A stretch of DNA of 49,151 nt from Massilia horti (lineage in GTDB: Bacteria; Pseudomonadota; Gammaproteobacteria; Burkholderiales; Burkholderiaceae_D), in assembly GCF_004614195.1 (NCBI RefSeq), contig NZ_SPUM01000005.1, positions 1-49,151 on the forward strand, written 5' to 3'. The notes beneath the pieces were generated by a model, which was given only the letters and a program-made list of their open reading frames with translations, was not told the DNA's origin and ran no database searches. Made by a program: the position numbers and the translations under genes. Below are positions 27,138 through 36,118 of this stretch, in pieces. Position 1 is the stretch's first letter. Each line of letters begins with the position of its first letter.

Positions 27138-29372
27138 ATGAAAGTTCACCGCCAAGGGATAGCCGCGCTGGCTGCCCTGTCGTCGCTGCTATTGTCGCCG
27201 CTCGCCCGCGCCGACTGGGCACAGTCCAGCGACCCGCTGGTGGTCCAGCCGGCGCCGGCCAACGGCCAGGCCCAGGCGCAGAATCCGCCGGGCTTCGCCT
27301 GGGCCCGCTACCCTGCGGGCGCATCCAGCTATGAAATCGAAATCACCCCGGCCGGCGGCAGCCCGACCAAGGCCACCGTGACCCGCAACTGGTACCTGCC
27401 GAGCAAGGCGATGGCGCTGGGCGACTACACCTGGCGCGTGCGCCCGGCCGGTTCAAACGATTGGAGCGCCGCGCGCGCCTTCTCCATCACCAGCCGCTCG
27501 ACGGTGTTCGAAGTGCCGGACAACGACACCCTGCGCGCACGCATCAGCGCCAAGCCGCGCCCGCGCTCGCTGCCGCCCTCGTTCACCGCGTTCTCAAGCT
27601 GGAACACCGCCAAGCACAACGACCTCGACCCGTACAACAGCCGCCTGATCAACGAGATCAAGCTGCAGATGGGCGCGCTGCCCGACCTGGCCGACTCCCG
27701 CTGGCCGATCGTGATCACCTCGCCGCTGACCGCCGCCATGGCCTCGCAGCAGACCGAAATCCGCCAGCGCGTCAACGAAGCGACCCGCCAGCTCGAGGCG
27801 GCCGCCGTCATGTGGCGCATCAAGCGCGAGTCGATCTACCTGGACGAGGCATTCAAGCGCGGCGACCAGCTGGCCGCGCTCAACCCGAACGGGCCCACCA
27901 GCTATGTCAACCAGGACCAGGCCGACCGCCAGATCGCGCTGTCCATGATCAAGGCGGTCGACATCCTGGCCGGCGATCTGGACGCCACCCGCAAGGCCAA
28001 GTGGCTCGACGTCGTGCGCAACCGCACCAACCAGATGTTTGCCGACCTGTCGGGCGATAACGGGCGCCTGGACCAGTATCCGTTCGACTCGCACGGCAAC
28101 ACCGACCTGGTGTTCCTGACCCTGATCTCGTCGCTGTCGCTGGGCGATATCGCCGACGCCCAGAAGTGGTTCGACTTCGCGTTCCGCGCCTACGCCAACA
28201 ACCCGTCGCCGTGGTCCGGCCCGGAAGGCGGCTACGCCCAGGGCACCGCCTACGCCGAGTACTATGCCGGCTACCTGATCGCGCTGTGGGACCCGCTGTC
28301 GCAGGCCACTGGCGTGAACTTCTACGCCAAGCCGTGGACGCTAGGCTTCCTGGACTTCAACATCCAGTTCGTGCCGCCGGGTTCCCGTGTGCACGCCTTC
28401 GGCGACGGCTCCGACACCAAGCCCGACATCCGCGTGTTCCGCGCCTTCGGCTCGCGCATGGTCTCGCCGCGCGCGGCCTGGTACGTGGCCAACCTGGGCG
28501 GCCTGGAAGACTCGCTGTCGATGCTGCAGGCCCCGTATCCGCTGCCGGTGTCCGACACCAAGGTCCAGAGCCCGCCGTCGAACTCGTCCTACTACCCGAG
28601 CACCGGCTGGGTCTCGATGCACAGCGACATCGGCTCGCCCGGCCGCACCTCGTACTACTTCAAGTCCAGCCCGTACGGTTCGTTCAACCACAGCCATGGC
28701 GACCAGAACGGCCTGCTGCTGTCGGTGGCCGGCCAGCCGCTGCTGGTCAAGGCCGGCTGGTACGACTGGTACGGCTCGCCGTACTGGACCGACTGGTACC
28801 ACCAGACCCGCTCCCAGAACGCGGTCACGTATGACGGCGGCAAGGGCCAGGACGTTTCCGGCTACCGCGAGACGCTGCAGCACAATGGCAAGGTCATCAG
28901 CTTCGCCGCCCAGCCCAGCTACGACTCCGCCGAGGGCGACGCGACCGCGGCCTATGCCGGCGCGCTGACGATGGCCCGGCGCCAGGTCTGGCACCTGCGC
29001 AACGCCAACAACGCGCTGTTGGTGCGCGACAAGCTGGCCGCGAACGTGCCGCACACCTACGAGTGGAACTTCCATTCCCCGGTGGCGATGACGGTCGAGA
29101 GCCCGACCAGCGTCAAGATCGCGGCCGGAGGCCAGTCGGTGTGCGTGCGCTCGCTGAACCCGAACGCGACCTTCGCCAAGTGGAGCGGCCCCGCGCCCAA
29201 GAGCGGCGTGACCGAGGACCATGGTGCGTTCTACCTGGCCAACGACGGCAAGTCGACCGCCGAGTTCCTGACGCTGCTCGACGTCGGTTGCCGCCGCCCG
29301 ACGGTGAACATCACCACCACCAACGGCGTGCGTACCGTCACCGTCGGCAGCCAGTCCGTTACCCTCAACTAA
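27138..29372 (+). CDS. Secreted heparinase II/III-like polysaccharide lyase (DUF4962 type)
   Basis: 744 residues with a signal peptide (about 1-25, ending in SPLARA). An N-terminal Ig-like region (PGFAWARYPAGASSYEIEI ... WRVRPAGSNDWSAAR) resembles DUF4962, followed by an alpha/alpha toroid (HGNTDLVFLTLISSLSLGD, EGGYAQGTAYAEYYAGYLI) and a heparinase II/III beta-sandwich (YGSFNHSHGDQNGLLLSVAG, TRSQNAVTYDGGKGQ). His residues in the FNHSHGDQNG segment fit the catalytic or metal-binding region. It likely cleaves a uronic-acid-containing or similar acidic polysaccharide in the periplasm or outside, perhaps the EPS of this locus. It has its own upstream AT-rich region and is followed by a strong hairpin. 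Confidence 0.82.
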   Translation: MKVHRQGIAALAALSSLLLSPLARADWAQSSDPLVVQPAPANGQAQAQNPPGFAWARYPAGASSYEIEITPAGGSPTKATVTRNWYLPSKAMALGDYTWRVRPAGSNDWSAARAFSITSRSTVFEVPDNDTLRARISAKPRPRSLPPSFTAFSSWNTAKHNDLDPYNSRLINEIKLQMGALPDLADSRWPIVITSPLTAAMASQQTEIRQRVNEATRQLEAAAVMWRIKRESIYLDEAFKRGDQLAALNPNGPTSYVNQDQADRQIALSMIKAVDILAGDLDATRKAKWLDVVRNRTNQMFADLSGDNGRLDQYPFDSHGNTDLVFLTLISSLSLGDIADAQKWFDFAFRAYANNPSPWSGPEGGYAQGTAYAEYYAGYLIALWDPLSQATGVNFYAKPWTLGFLDFNIQFVPPGSRVHAFGDGSDTKPDIRVFRAFGSRMVSPRAAWYVANLGGLEDSLSMLQAPYPLPVSDTKVQSPPSNSSYYPSTGWVSMHSDIGSPGRTSYYFKSSPYGSFNHSHGDQNGLLLSVAGQPLLVKAGWYDWYGSPYWTDWYHQTRSQNAVTYDGGKGQDVSGYRETLQHNGKVISFAAQPSYDSAEGDATAAYAGALTMARRQVWHLRNANNALLVRDKLAANVPHTYEWNFHSPVAMTVESPTSVKIAAGGQSVCVRSLNPNATFAKWSGPAPKSGVTEDHGAFYLANDGKSTAEFLTLLDVGCRRPTVNITTTNGVRTVTVGSQSVTLN

Positions 29373-29387
29373 GCAATCCATGTCCCC

Positions 29388-29416
29388 GCCGCGCCCGTGC
29401 TAGACTCGGGCGCGGC
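29388..29416 (+). terminator. GC-rich hairpin after the secreted lyase
   Basis: A perfect 10-base-pair stem (29388-29397 with 29407-29416) encloses a nine-base loop, 15 bases after the lyase stop. There is no downstream T-tract, so it may attenuate or stabilise rather than fully terminate. Confidence 0.5.
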
Positions 29417-29463
29417 GCCGGTGCCCCGATCGGCCGCGCGCCACCGCGAAAACGGTGAGTGCG

Positions 29464-30315
29464 ATGAAACAGGTATTCCTGATCCACGCGCACAAAGACC
29501 TCGGGCATCTCAACCTGCTGGTCGAACAGTTGCGCGATGACGAGTTTTCGATCTGGGTGAACCTCGACCGCAAATCCGCGATCGACCCGGCGCGCCTGCA
29601 CCCGGCGGCGCGCTTGGTAACGCGCCGCATCGCGGTGCGCTGGGGCAGCATTTCCCAGGTCGCGGCCACGCTCAACTCGCTGCGCGAGATCGTCGCCGCC
29701 GTGCCGGCCTTCGACAAAGTCGTGTTCCTGTCGGCGCAGGACTTCCCCTTGCTTTCCAACGGCGCGCTCAAGCGCGAGCTGGCCCGGGTCGCGGGCCGCG
29801 AACTGCTTGAGACGGTGCCGATCGGCCACGCCGGCTGGCCGGTCGCTTTCCGCTACCAGTATTTTCATTCTGCAAGCAGGGGCGCGGCGCCGCGCCTGGC
29901 CTGCGCGCTCGCCAACCGGGCGCTGCGCCTGTGCCGGCGCACGCGCCGCATCCCTGGTGGCATGGCCCCCTACGGCGGCTCGTCGTGGTGGGCGTTGTCG
30001 CGGGCATGCCTGCTCGACCTGCTGGGCCGCATCGACGCCGACCCGCGCCTTCTGCGCTTCTTTCGCACCGTGCAGTGTCCGGACGAGATGTTCTTCCAGA
30101 CCCTGGTCATGAACTCGCGCTGGCGCGATCGGGTGCTGCCAAATAATTTCCGCTACATCCAGTGGCCGGAGCAGGGCGCGCGCCACCCCAAGGTGCTCGA
30201 CGAGGGCGATTTCGAGGCCATCCGCACCTCCGGCGCCCATTTCTGCCGCAAGCTCGACAGCAATTTGAGCGCGAACCTGCTGCCGCGCCTGATCCGGCTG
30301 AAGCAGGGCGCCTGA
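29464..30315 (+). CDS. GT14-type (core-2/I-branching) N-acetylglucosaminyltransferase-like protein
   Basis: 283 residues. FLIHAHKDLGHLNLLVEQL starts the protein, and the later motifs FLSAQDFPLLS, GGSSWWALSRACL and CPDEMFFQTLVMNS are those of the GT14 family of beta-1,6-N-acetylglucosaminyltransferases, with the Asp-Glu pair in the position of the catalytic base. Bacterial members occur in EPS and capsule loci and may add a branching xylose or GlcNAc-type sugar; the donor is not known. ATG 29464 is chosen because GGTGAG precedes it; GTG 29455 is the alternative. No membrane segment is seen. Confidence 0.82.
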   Translation: MKQVFLIHAHKDLGHLNLLVEQLRDDEFSIWVNLDRKSAIDPARLHPAARLVTRRIAVRWGSISQVAATLNSLREIVAAVPAFDKVVFLSAQDFPLLSNGALKRELARVAGRELLETVPIGHAGWPVAFRYQYFHSASRGAAPRLACALANRALRLCRRTRRIPGGMAPYGGSSWWALSRACLLDLLGRIDADPRLLRFFRTVQCPDEMFFQTLVMNSRWRDRVLPNNFRYIQWPEQGARHPKVLDEGDFEAIRTSGAHFCRKLDSNLSANLLPRLIRLKQGA

Positions 30316-30456
30316 CGGCGCGCTTCCTTGATCCAGTCTCAGGTACCGGGGCTGGGCGCCGGTTAGCATCCTTGAAAGGGCGTCCTCGGCAACCGTGCGC
30401 GCGGACGAGTAAGCTAGAATCGTTCGGCACCCGTTGTTGATTCGATAAGGCCACTC

Positions 30457-31677
30457 ATGCCTCAGAAGCCGCTTTCGATTGCCTTCATCATCCGCGATCC
30501 GCTCCCGCCGGCCCGCGCCGACGTATCGACCCTGTTCGGCGACGAAATGCCACGCTACGGTCTTCAGACCGACCTGGTCGGCCAGCTTGGGCCGCACGGG
30601 GGCAGCGCCTGGCACGCCGGCGCCATGCATGCGGTCGGCAGCCTCACGAGCCGTTTCGCCGCCGTGCTGGCGCCGCTGTGGGATCTGCTGGGCCTGCTGC
30701 GCGTGCTGGCCAGGACCCGCCCGGATTGCATTCAGGTGCGCGACAAGATCGCCAGCGGGCTGCTCGGGCGCTGGGCCGCGGCGCTCTTGCGCGTGCCCTT
30801 CGTGTACTGGATGTCGTTCCCGATCGTCGAGGGCTTCGAGGTGCGGCGCGACGAGATCGGCGAGCGCGGCCGCGGCCTGCGCTGGCTGGCGCACACGCTG
30901 CGTGCGCGCGCCTCGCGCCACGTGATCTACCGCATGGTGCTGCCGCACGCGCGCCACATCTTCGTGCAGAGCGACGCCATGGCCGACTGGCTGGCAAGCC
31001 AGGGCTTCGCGCGCGAACGCATGACGGCCGTGCCGATGGGCGTGGACGCCGAGCAGTTCGACCGCGACAGCATCAAGCCGGTGGCGGACCCGCGCCTGGA
31101 TGGGCGGCGCGTGGTGCTGTACCTCGGGCGCGTGGCCCAGTCGCGCCGTTCCGACTTCCTGCTCGATGTCGCCGACAGGCTGCGGCGCGCGCAGCCCGAC
31201 GTGCTGCTGGTGATCGCCGGCGACGCGCCATCGAGCGACGAAATGGCATGGATGCGCAGCGAGATCGCCGCGCGCCAGCTTGGCGAGCACGTGCTGCTGA
31301 CCGGCTGGCTGCCGCAGGAAACCGCGCTTGGTTTTGCGGTGCGTGCCGAGGTCGGCCTGTCGCCCATTCCGCGCGGTACCCTGTTCGACGTCTCGTCCCC
31401 GACCAAGCTGGTCGAGTACCTGGCGCTGGGCATCCCCAGCGTCGCCAACGATATTCCCGACCAGCGGCTGGTGATCGAGCAGAGCGGGGCAGGGCTGTGC
31501 GTGCCCATGGAAGCCGAACTGTTCGCCGCCGCCGTGCTCAAACTGCTGAACGACCGGCAGCTCGCACAACAGTTCGCCTTGCGTGGTCCAGCGTACGTAA
31601 AAACGCATCGCACGTATGCTATTCTGGCTCGCAATGTTGCCAAAACATACAAACAAATCCTGCCGCAACGCGCCTGA
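30457..31677 (+). CDS. GT4-type glycosyltransferase
   Basis: 406 residues, GT-B fold. The N-terminal domain starts PLSIAFIIRDPLPPARADVS, with FVQSDAMADWLASQGF and VPMGVDAEQFD near the interdomain junction. The donor domain has VLYLGRVAQSRRSDFLLDVA, LLVIAGDAPSSDE, LLTGWLP, and VSSPTKLVEYLALGIPSVAN. The E-x7-E region is SPTKLVEYLALG, with the first glutamate position replaced, a variation seen in some GT4 enzymes. The donor is unknown. A 141-base gap separates it from the GT14 gene. Confidence 0.85.
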   Translation: MPQKPLSIAFIIRDPLPPARADVSTLFGDEMPRYGLQTDLVGQLGPHGGSAWHAGAMHAVGSLTSRFAAVLAPLWDLLGLLRVLARTRPDCIQVRDKIASGLLGRWAAALLRVPFVYWMSFPIVEGFEVRRDEIGERGRGLRWLAHTLRARASRHVIYRMVLPHARHIFVQSDAMADWLASQGFARERMTAVPMGVDAEQFDRDSIKPVADPRLDGRRVVLYLGRVAQSRRSDFLLDVADRLRRAQPDVLLVIAGDAPSSDEMAWMRSEIAARQLGEHVLLTGWLPQETALGFAVRAEVGLSPIPRGTLFDVSSPTKLVEYLALGIPSVANDIPDQRLVIEQSGAGLCVPMEAELFAAAVLKLLNDRQLAQQFALRGPAYVKTHRTYAILARNVAKTYKQILPQRA

Positions 31678-31687
31678 TCCGACGCCA

Positions 31688-32944
31688 ATGTGGATGTATT
31701 CGCTGAAGTTTTCGCTGCGTTCGCTGGCGCGGGAGCTGCTCCGAAATATCTGGGGCCGTCTCTTCGTCTACCCGGCGCTGCTCGCCAACGAACGCTCGCA
31801 CGAAGCGCTGGCCGCCTACGTGGCGCGGCGCGCGCGCAAGCTCGGCATCGACCCGGATGGCGTGGCCAAAGCGCCGCTGCTGACCAAGGCCCAGGTCAAG
31901 GCCGACCCCGCGCGCTTCGTGCGCCCGCGCAGCCTGGGCACGCTTTGCAGGAACACCATCCGCACCAGCGGCACCTCGGGCTCCCCGCTCACGCTGGTGC
32001 AGACCCTGGGCACCGTGGTGCGCGAAGAAGCCTTCGTGTACCGCCAGCTGCGCTGGATCGGCTATCGCCACGGCCAGCGCCGCGCCTGGATCCGCGGCGA
32101 CATCGTCTGCGCGGAAAACCCGGCGGATGGCCGCTACTGGTGCCGCGACTGGATCGGCAACATGCTGATGATGTCGTCCTACCACCTGTCCAACGCCACC
32201 ATCGGCAGCTACATCGACGCGCTGGAGCGCTTCGACCCGGTCGTCATCCAGGCCTACCCGTCCTCGATCGCCGCGCTGGCCAGCTGGCTCAATGCCAGCG
32301 GCCGGCGCTACCAAGGCGGTTCGCTCAAGGGCATCATGACTTCGTCCGAGACCCTGGAGCCGGCCGTGCGCGCGGCCGTCACCGAGGCCTTCGGCGTCAC
32401 CGTCTACGACTGGTACGGCCAGGCCGAACGCGTGGCCGCCCTGGGCACCTGCGAGCACGGCAACTACCACCTGCTGCCGGACTACGGCATGGTCGAATTA
32501 TTGGATCGGCCGGACGGCAGTTGCGAGCTGGTTGGCACCAGCCTGAACAACCCGGCCATGCCTCTCGTGCGCTACCGCACCGGCGACACCGTGGTGCCGG
32601 GCGACGCGCCTTGCCCGTGCGGACGCGTCTTCCCGCTAGTGAAGGCCGTTATCGGCCGCCAGGAAAAGATCATCACCCTGCCGGACGGGCGCATCATCGC
32701 CCGCCTGGACCGCGTGTTCCAGGGCATTGATCGCCACCTGCTCGAGGGGCAGGTGCTGTACCGCGGCGATGGCAAGTTCACGCTGCGCGTGGTCGCCGGC
32801 GACGGCTTCGGCGCCGCCGACGAGGCGGCCCTGATCGACCAGTTCCTGCTGCGCGTGCCCGGCGTGCAGGTGGCGGTGGAACGAGTCGACGCGATCGCCC
32901 GCGGGCCGAACGGCAAGTTCGAGTTCATCGCTGTGGAGGCGTGA
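31688..32944 (+). CDS. CapK/PaaK-like adenylate-forming enzyme
   Basis: 418 residues from ATG 31688 (ATG 31694 is equally possible). It belongs to the phenylacetate-CoA ligase/CapK branch of adenylate-forming enzymes. The P-loop NTIRTSGTSGSPLTLVQT lies near 90-107, VYDWYGQAERVAALGTCEHG forms the adenine/aryl region, and MPLVRYRTGDTVVP followed by PCPCGRVFPLVKAVIGRQEK is the characteristic cysteine-containing hinge segment. The C-terminal part is short compared with PaaK. CapK-like enzymes recur in capsule and EPS loci, where a role in activating an acid for sugar decoration is suspected but unproven. It lies 10 bases after a GT4 gene and is probably in the same operon. Confidence 0.82.
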   Translation: MWMYSLKFSLRSLARELLRNIWGRLFVYPALLANERSHEALAAYVARRARKLGIDPDGVAKAPLLTKAQVKADPARFVRPRSLGTLCRNTIRTSGTSGSPLTLVQTLGTVVREEAFVYRQLRWIGYRHGQRRAWIRGDIVCAENPADGRYWCRDWIGNMLMMSSYHLSNATIGSYIDALERFDPVVIQAYPSSIAALASWLNASGRRYQGGSLKGIMTSSETLEPAVRAAVTEAFGVTVYDWYGQAERVAALGTCEHGNYHLLPDYGMVELLDRPDGSCELVGTSLNNPAMPLVRYRTGDTVVPGDAPCPCGRVFPLVKAVIGRQEKIITLPDGRIIARLDRVFQGIDRHLLEGQVLYRGDGKFTLRVVAGDGFGAADEAALIDQFLLRVPGVQVAVERVDAIARGPNGKFEFIAVEA

Positions 32945-33065
32945 ACCGTGCACAGCAGTGGGAAACGAATGCGGTATGATCAGGATTGCAATGTTCACGA
33001 GATGACAGGTGCTGCCGAAGATGCTGCCGGATGAAGCCGAAACCACACTACTGAACGAGGTGCGC

Positions 33066-34142
33066 GTGAACGCCGCGGCGCCCCGGGTGCTGATGGTGGG
33101 CACCGCGCTCGAAGGCCGCGGCGGTGTGGTGGCGGCGGTGTCGGTGCTGCGCGAGGCTGGCCTGTTCGAGCGCGAGGCAGTGCGCTACCTGCCCACCCAT
33201 GTCGACGGCGGACGGCTTGCCAAGGTGGCGCGTGCTATCTCAGGGGCCTGCGGCACGCTGTCCGCCTGCCTGCGCGACCGGACGATTATCGTCCACGCCC
33301 ATACCTCCTCGCGCGCCAGCTTCCTGCGCAAGTCGCTGGTGCTGCTGATCGCGCGCGCGGTCGGCTGCCAGACCATCCTGCACCTGCACGGCGGCCTCTT
33401 TCGGCAGTACGCCACGCAGGAATCGCGCGCGCTGACGCGGCGCTGGATCCGCCATACCTTTGAACGCAGCTCGCGCGTCATCGCATTATCAAGCGGCTGG
33501 GCCCAGTTCCTGGGGGAGATCGCCCCCAGGGCGCGCGTGACCGTGGTGCCCAACGCCGTGCCGCTGCCCGCGCTGCCCATGATCTCGCGTGCGCGGCCCG
33601 GCCGCATCCTGTTCCTTGGCCGCCTCGAACCGGCCAAGGGCGTCGACGAACTGCTGCAAGCGCTTGCCATACTGGCCCCGCGCTTTCCCGAGGCGCACCT
33701 CGCGCTGGGCGGGGAAGGGGACGGGGAGCGGGTGCGCCGGCGCGCGGCCGAACTCGGGATTGCCGATCGCGTGGAAACGCTCGGCTGGATGGATGGCGTG
33801 GCGCGCGATGCCGCGCTGCTTGAGAGCACCGTGTTCTGCCTGCCCTCGCATGCGGAGGGCCTGCCGATGGCGATGCTGGAAGCCATGGCCGCTGCCAAGC
33901 CGGTCGTCGTGACCAGCGTCGGCGGCATCCCGGAAACCATCATCGACCACGACAACGGAATCCTGGTGCCGCCGCGCGCGGTCGCGCCGCTGGCCGCTGC
34001 GCTGGCCGAGGTGCTGGGCGATTGCGCCCTGCGCGAGCATCTCGGCCAGCGCGCGCGCGCGACCATCGAGCAGTGCTACAGCACCGCCATCGTGACGCAA
34101 CAACTGGCAGCGATCTATCGCGAACTGGAGGGAGCGCGATGA
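33066..34142 (+). CDS. GT4-type glycosyltransferase
   Basis: 358 residues from GTG 33066, which has GAGG at 33057-33060; GTG 33009 or ATG 33021 would lengthen it with poorly conserved sequence. GT-B motifs: RVLMVGTALEGRGGVVAAVS, TIIVHAHTSSRASF, LHLHGGLFRQY, VVPNAVPLP, ILFLGRLEPAKGVDELLQAL, LALGGEGDGERVR, and the E-x7-E motif SHAEGLPMAMLEAMAAAKPV. This is a retaining transferase of the GT4 family; donor and acceptor are unknown. Its stop overlaps the next start (ATGA), coupling it to the heparinase-like gene. Confidence 0.87.
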   Translation: MNAAAPRVLMVGTALEGRGGVVAAVSVLREAGLFEREAVRYLPTHVDGGRLAKVARAISGACGTLSACLRDRTIIVHAHTSSRASFLRKSLVLLIARAVGCQTILHLHGGLFRQYATQESRALTRRWIRHTFERSSRVIALSSGWAQFLGEIAPRARVTVVPNAVPLPALPMISRARPGRILFLGRLEPAKGVDELLQALAILAPRFPEAHLALGGEGDGERVRRRAAELGIADRVETLGWMDGVARDAALLESTVFCLPSHAEGLPMAMLEAMAAAKPVVVTSVGGIPETIIDHDNGILVPPRAVAPLAAALAEVLGDCALREHLGQRARATIEQCYSTAIVTQQLAAIYRELEGAR

Positions 34143-36100
34143 ACGCGACGGCACGCATGGCCTGGATGGTCAACCGCCTGCGCTGCATGTCGGTGGCGGA
34201 GGTCGGGTACCGTATGCAGCAGGCGGCGGCAAGCCAGGCCGCGCGGATCCTGGCCCGCCGCCCGCCGCCACCGCCATTGCCGCGCACCCGCACGTTCGGC
34301 CTTGGCGGCGCACCGCAACTGGCGCAGGCCGACATCGACGCGCTGCTGGCCGACGCCGAGCGCATCCTGGTCGGGCACGTGGTGCTGTTTGCCGGGCGCA
34401 GCTTCGATGTCGGCCCGATCCCGGACTGGAACCGCGATCCGGAAACCGGCGTGCTCGGCCCCGCGGTCTTTGCCGGCGATATTACGATCACCGACCGCAA
34501 CCAGGTCGGCGACATCAAGCACGTGTGGGAACTGAACCGCCACCTGCACCTGGTGCGCCTGGCCCAGGCCGCGGCGGTGACAGGCCAGGCGCGCTGGCTG
34601 CGCGCTTTGGGGCAGCAGCTGCGCAGCTGGTTTGAGCAGTGCCCGCCGCAGATCGGTCCCAACTGGACCAGCTCGCTGGAACTGGGCATCCGCCTGATCA
34701 ACTGGGCGCTGGTGTGGCAGCTTGTTGGCGGCGAGCGCGGTGCGCTCTTTGACGGCGAGGACGGTGCCAGGTTGCGCGCCGATTGGCTGGACAGCATCCA
34801 CGCGCATTGCAGCCACATCGCGCGCCACCTGTCGCGCCATTCGTCCGCCAACAACCACCTGATCGGCGAACTGGCCGGGCTGTATGTGGCAGCCTCCATC
34901 TGGCCCTGCTGGCGCGCCTCCGCGCGCTGGCTGGAGCAGGCGCGCCGCGAACTCGAACACGAGGCCCAGGCCCAGTTCACGCGCGACGGCGTCAACCGTG
35001 AGCAGGCCTTTGCCTACCACGTGTTTGCCAGCGAATTCCTGTTCGTCGCGGGCCTCGTCGGACAAGCCTGCGGCACCCCGTTCTCACGCGCCTACTGGGC
35101 GGTGCTGCAGCGCGCGCTGCGCTTCGTGCGCTCGGTGCGCGACGTGGCCGGCAACCTGCCGCAGGTCGGCGATGCCGACGACGGCATCGTGTTCTGCCTG
35201 GACGCATTTGGCGCCGACCGCGCGACCCAGCTGCTGGCATTAGGCGCAAGCGTGTTTGGCGGCCAGGCGAGCGAACACCCCGGCGTGCGCTGGCTGCTGC
35301 ATGCGCTGCCCGGGCCGCGTCCCGCGATCGACCACCACGAGCCGGAGGATGCATGGGCCTTCCCGGAAGGCGGCTACTTCGTGTTCGGCGCCGATTTCGG
35401 CAGCGCGCGTGAGATCAAGGGCCTGCTCGATTGCGGCCCGCTCGGCTATCTCGGCATCGCGGCCCATGGCCACGCCGACGCGCTTTCGCTGGTGCTGTCG
35501 GTGGCGGGCGAACCGTGCCTGATCGACTGCGGCACCTATTCGTACTGGCAGGAGCAGAAGTGGCGCGACTATTTTCGCGGGACCTCGGCCCACAACACAG
35601 TGCGCATCGACGGCCTTGACCAGTCGGTCGCGGGCGGGCGCTTCATGTGGCTGAAAAAAGCCAGGGCCAACATCGAGCGCATGCCCAGCTCCCCACACGA
35701 ATTCGATTTTCGCGGCTCGCACGACGGCTACCTGCGCCTGCCCGATCCGGTGCGCCATCTGCGCAGCGTGCGCTTCGATGCAGGAAGCAGCACGCTGGTG
35801 GTGCGCGACGAATTCGCTGCCAGGAAGCCGCACCGGGCCGAGATCTTCTGGCATTTCGCGCCCGGCCTGGACGTGCGCCTTGACAGCAGCGCCCTGCACG
35901 TGCGCGGCAAGGCGTTCGCCATGCAGGTGCACGTCGCCGGTGCGGGCCTGGCGCTGGAGCTGGTGCGCGGTGCGGAAAACCCGCCGCTGGGCTGGGCTTC
36001 GCGCAATTATGAATCGCGCGAGCCGTGCGACGTGTTCAAAATTACGGCACTATCGTCCGCCGTACCCATCGAGTGTAGGTTTACAATAACTTTATTTTAA
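34139..36100 (+). CDS. Heparinase II/III family protein without a signal peptide
   Basis: 653 residues. The N-terminal toroid domain contains WTSSLELGIRLINWALVWQL and SSANNHLIGELAGLYVAASI; the heparinase II/III beta-sandwich contains GYLGIAAHGHADALSLVLSV, LIDCGTYSYWQEQKW and YFRGTSAHNTVRIDGLDQS. The Asn-His and His-Gly-His segments correspond to the lyase active site. No signal peptide is seen (MNATARMAWMVNRLRCMSVA), so location is uncertain: cytoplasmic, or exported by another path. Such genes are common in Wzy-type EPS loci and may trim or edit chains, or act as an epimerase- or transferase-like enzyme. The ATG overlaps the preceding glycosyltransferase stop, with GGAGGGAG upstream. Confidence 0.85.
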   Translation: MNATARMAWMVNRLRCMSVAEVGYRMQQAAASQAARILARRPPPPPLPRTRTFGLGGAPQLAQADIDALLADAERILVGHVVLFAGRSFDVGPIPDWNRDPETGVLGPAVFAGDITITDRNQVGDIKHVWELNRHLHLVRLAQAAAVTGQARWLRALGQQLRSWFEQCPPQIGPNWTSSLELGIRLINWALVWQLVGGERGALFDGEDGARLRADWLDSIHAHCSHIARHLSRHSSANNHLIGELAGLYVAASIWPCWRASARWLEQARRELEHEAQAQFTRDGVNREQAFAYHVFASEFLFVAGLVGQACGTPFSRAYWAVLQRALRFVRSVRDVAGNLPQVGDADDGIVFCLDAFGADRATQLLALGASVFGGQASEHPGVRWLLHALPGPRPAIDHHEPEDAWAFPEGGYFVFGADFGSAREIKGLLDCGPLGYLGIAAHGHADALSLVLSVAGEPCLIDCGTYSYWQEQKWRDYFRGTSAHNTVRIDGLDQSVAGGRFMWLKKARANIERMPSSPHEFDFRGSHDGYLRLPDPVRHLRSVRFDAGSSTLVVRDEFAARKPHRAEIFWHFAPGLDVRLDSSALHVRGKAFAMQVHVAGAGLALELVRGAENPPLGWASRNYESREPCDVFKITALSSAVPIECRFTITLF

Positions 36101-36118
36101 TTATCGGGACGTCCTCAC

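Noticed and set aside
30316..30456. Sigma-54-like site CGGCACCCGTTGTTG before the GT4 gene
   Set aside because: The GG element is present but the -12 position reads TG instead of GC, so the match is not adequate.
29365..31668. Long minus-strand open frame opposite GT14 and GT4 genes
   Set aside because: Antisense shadow without motifs; the plus-strand genes show family motifs throughout.
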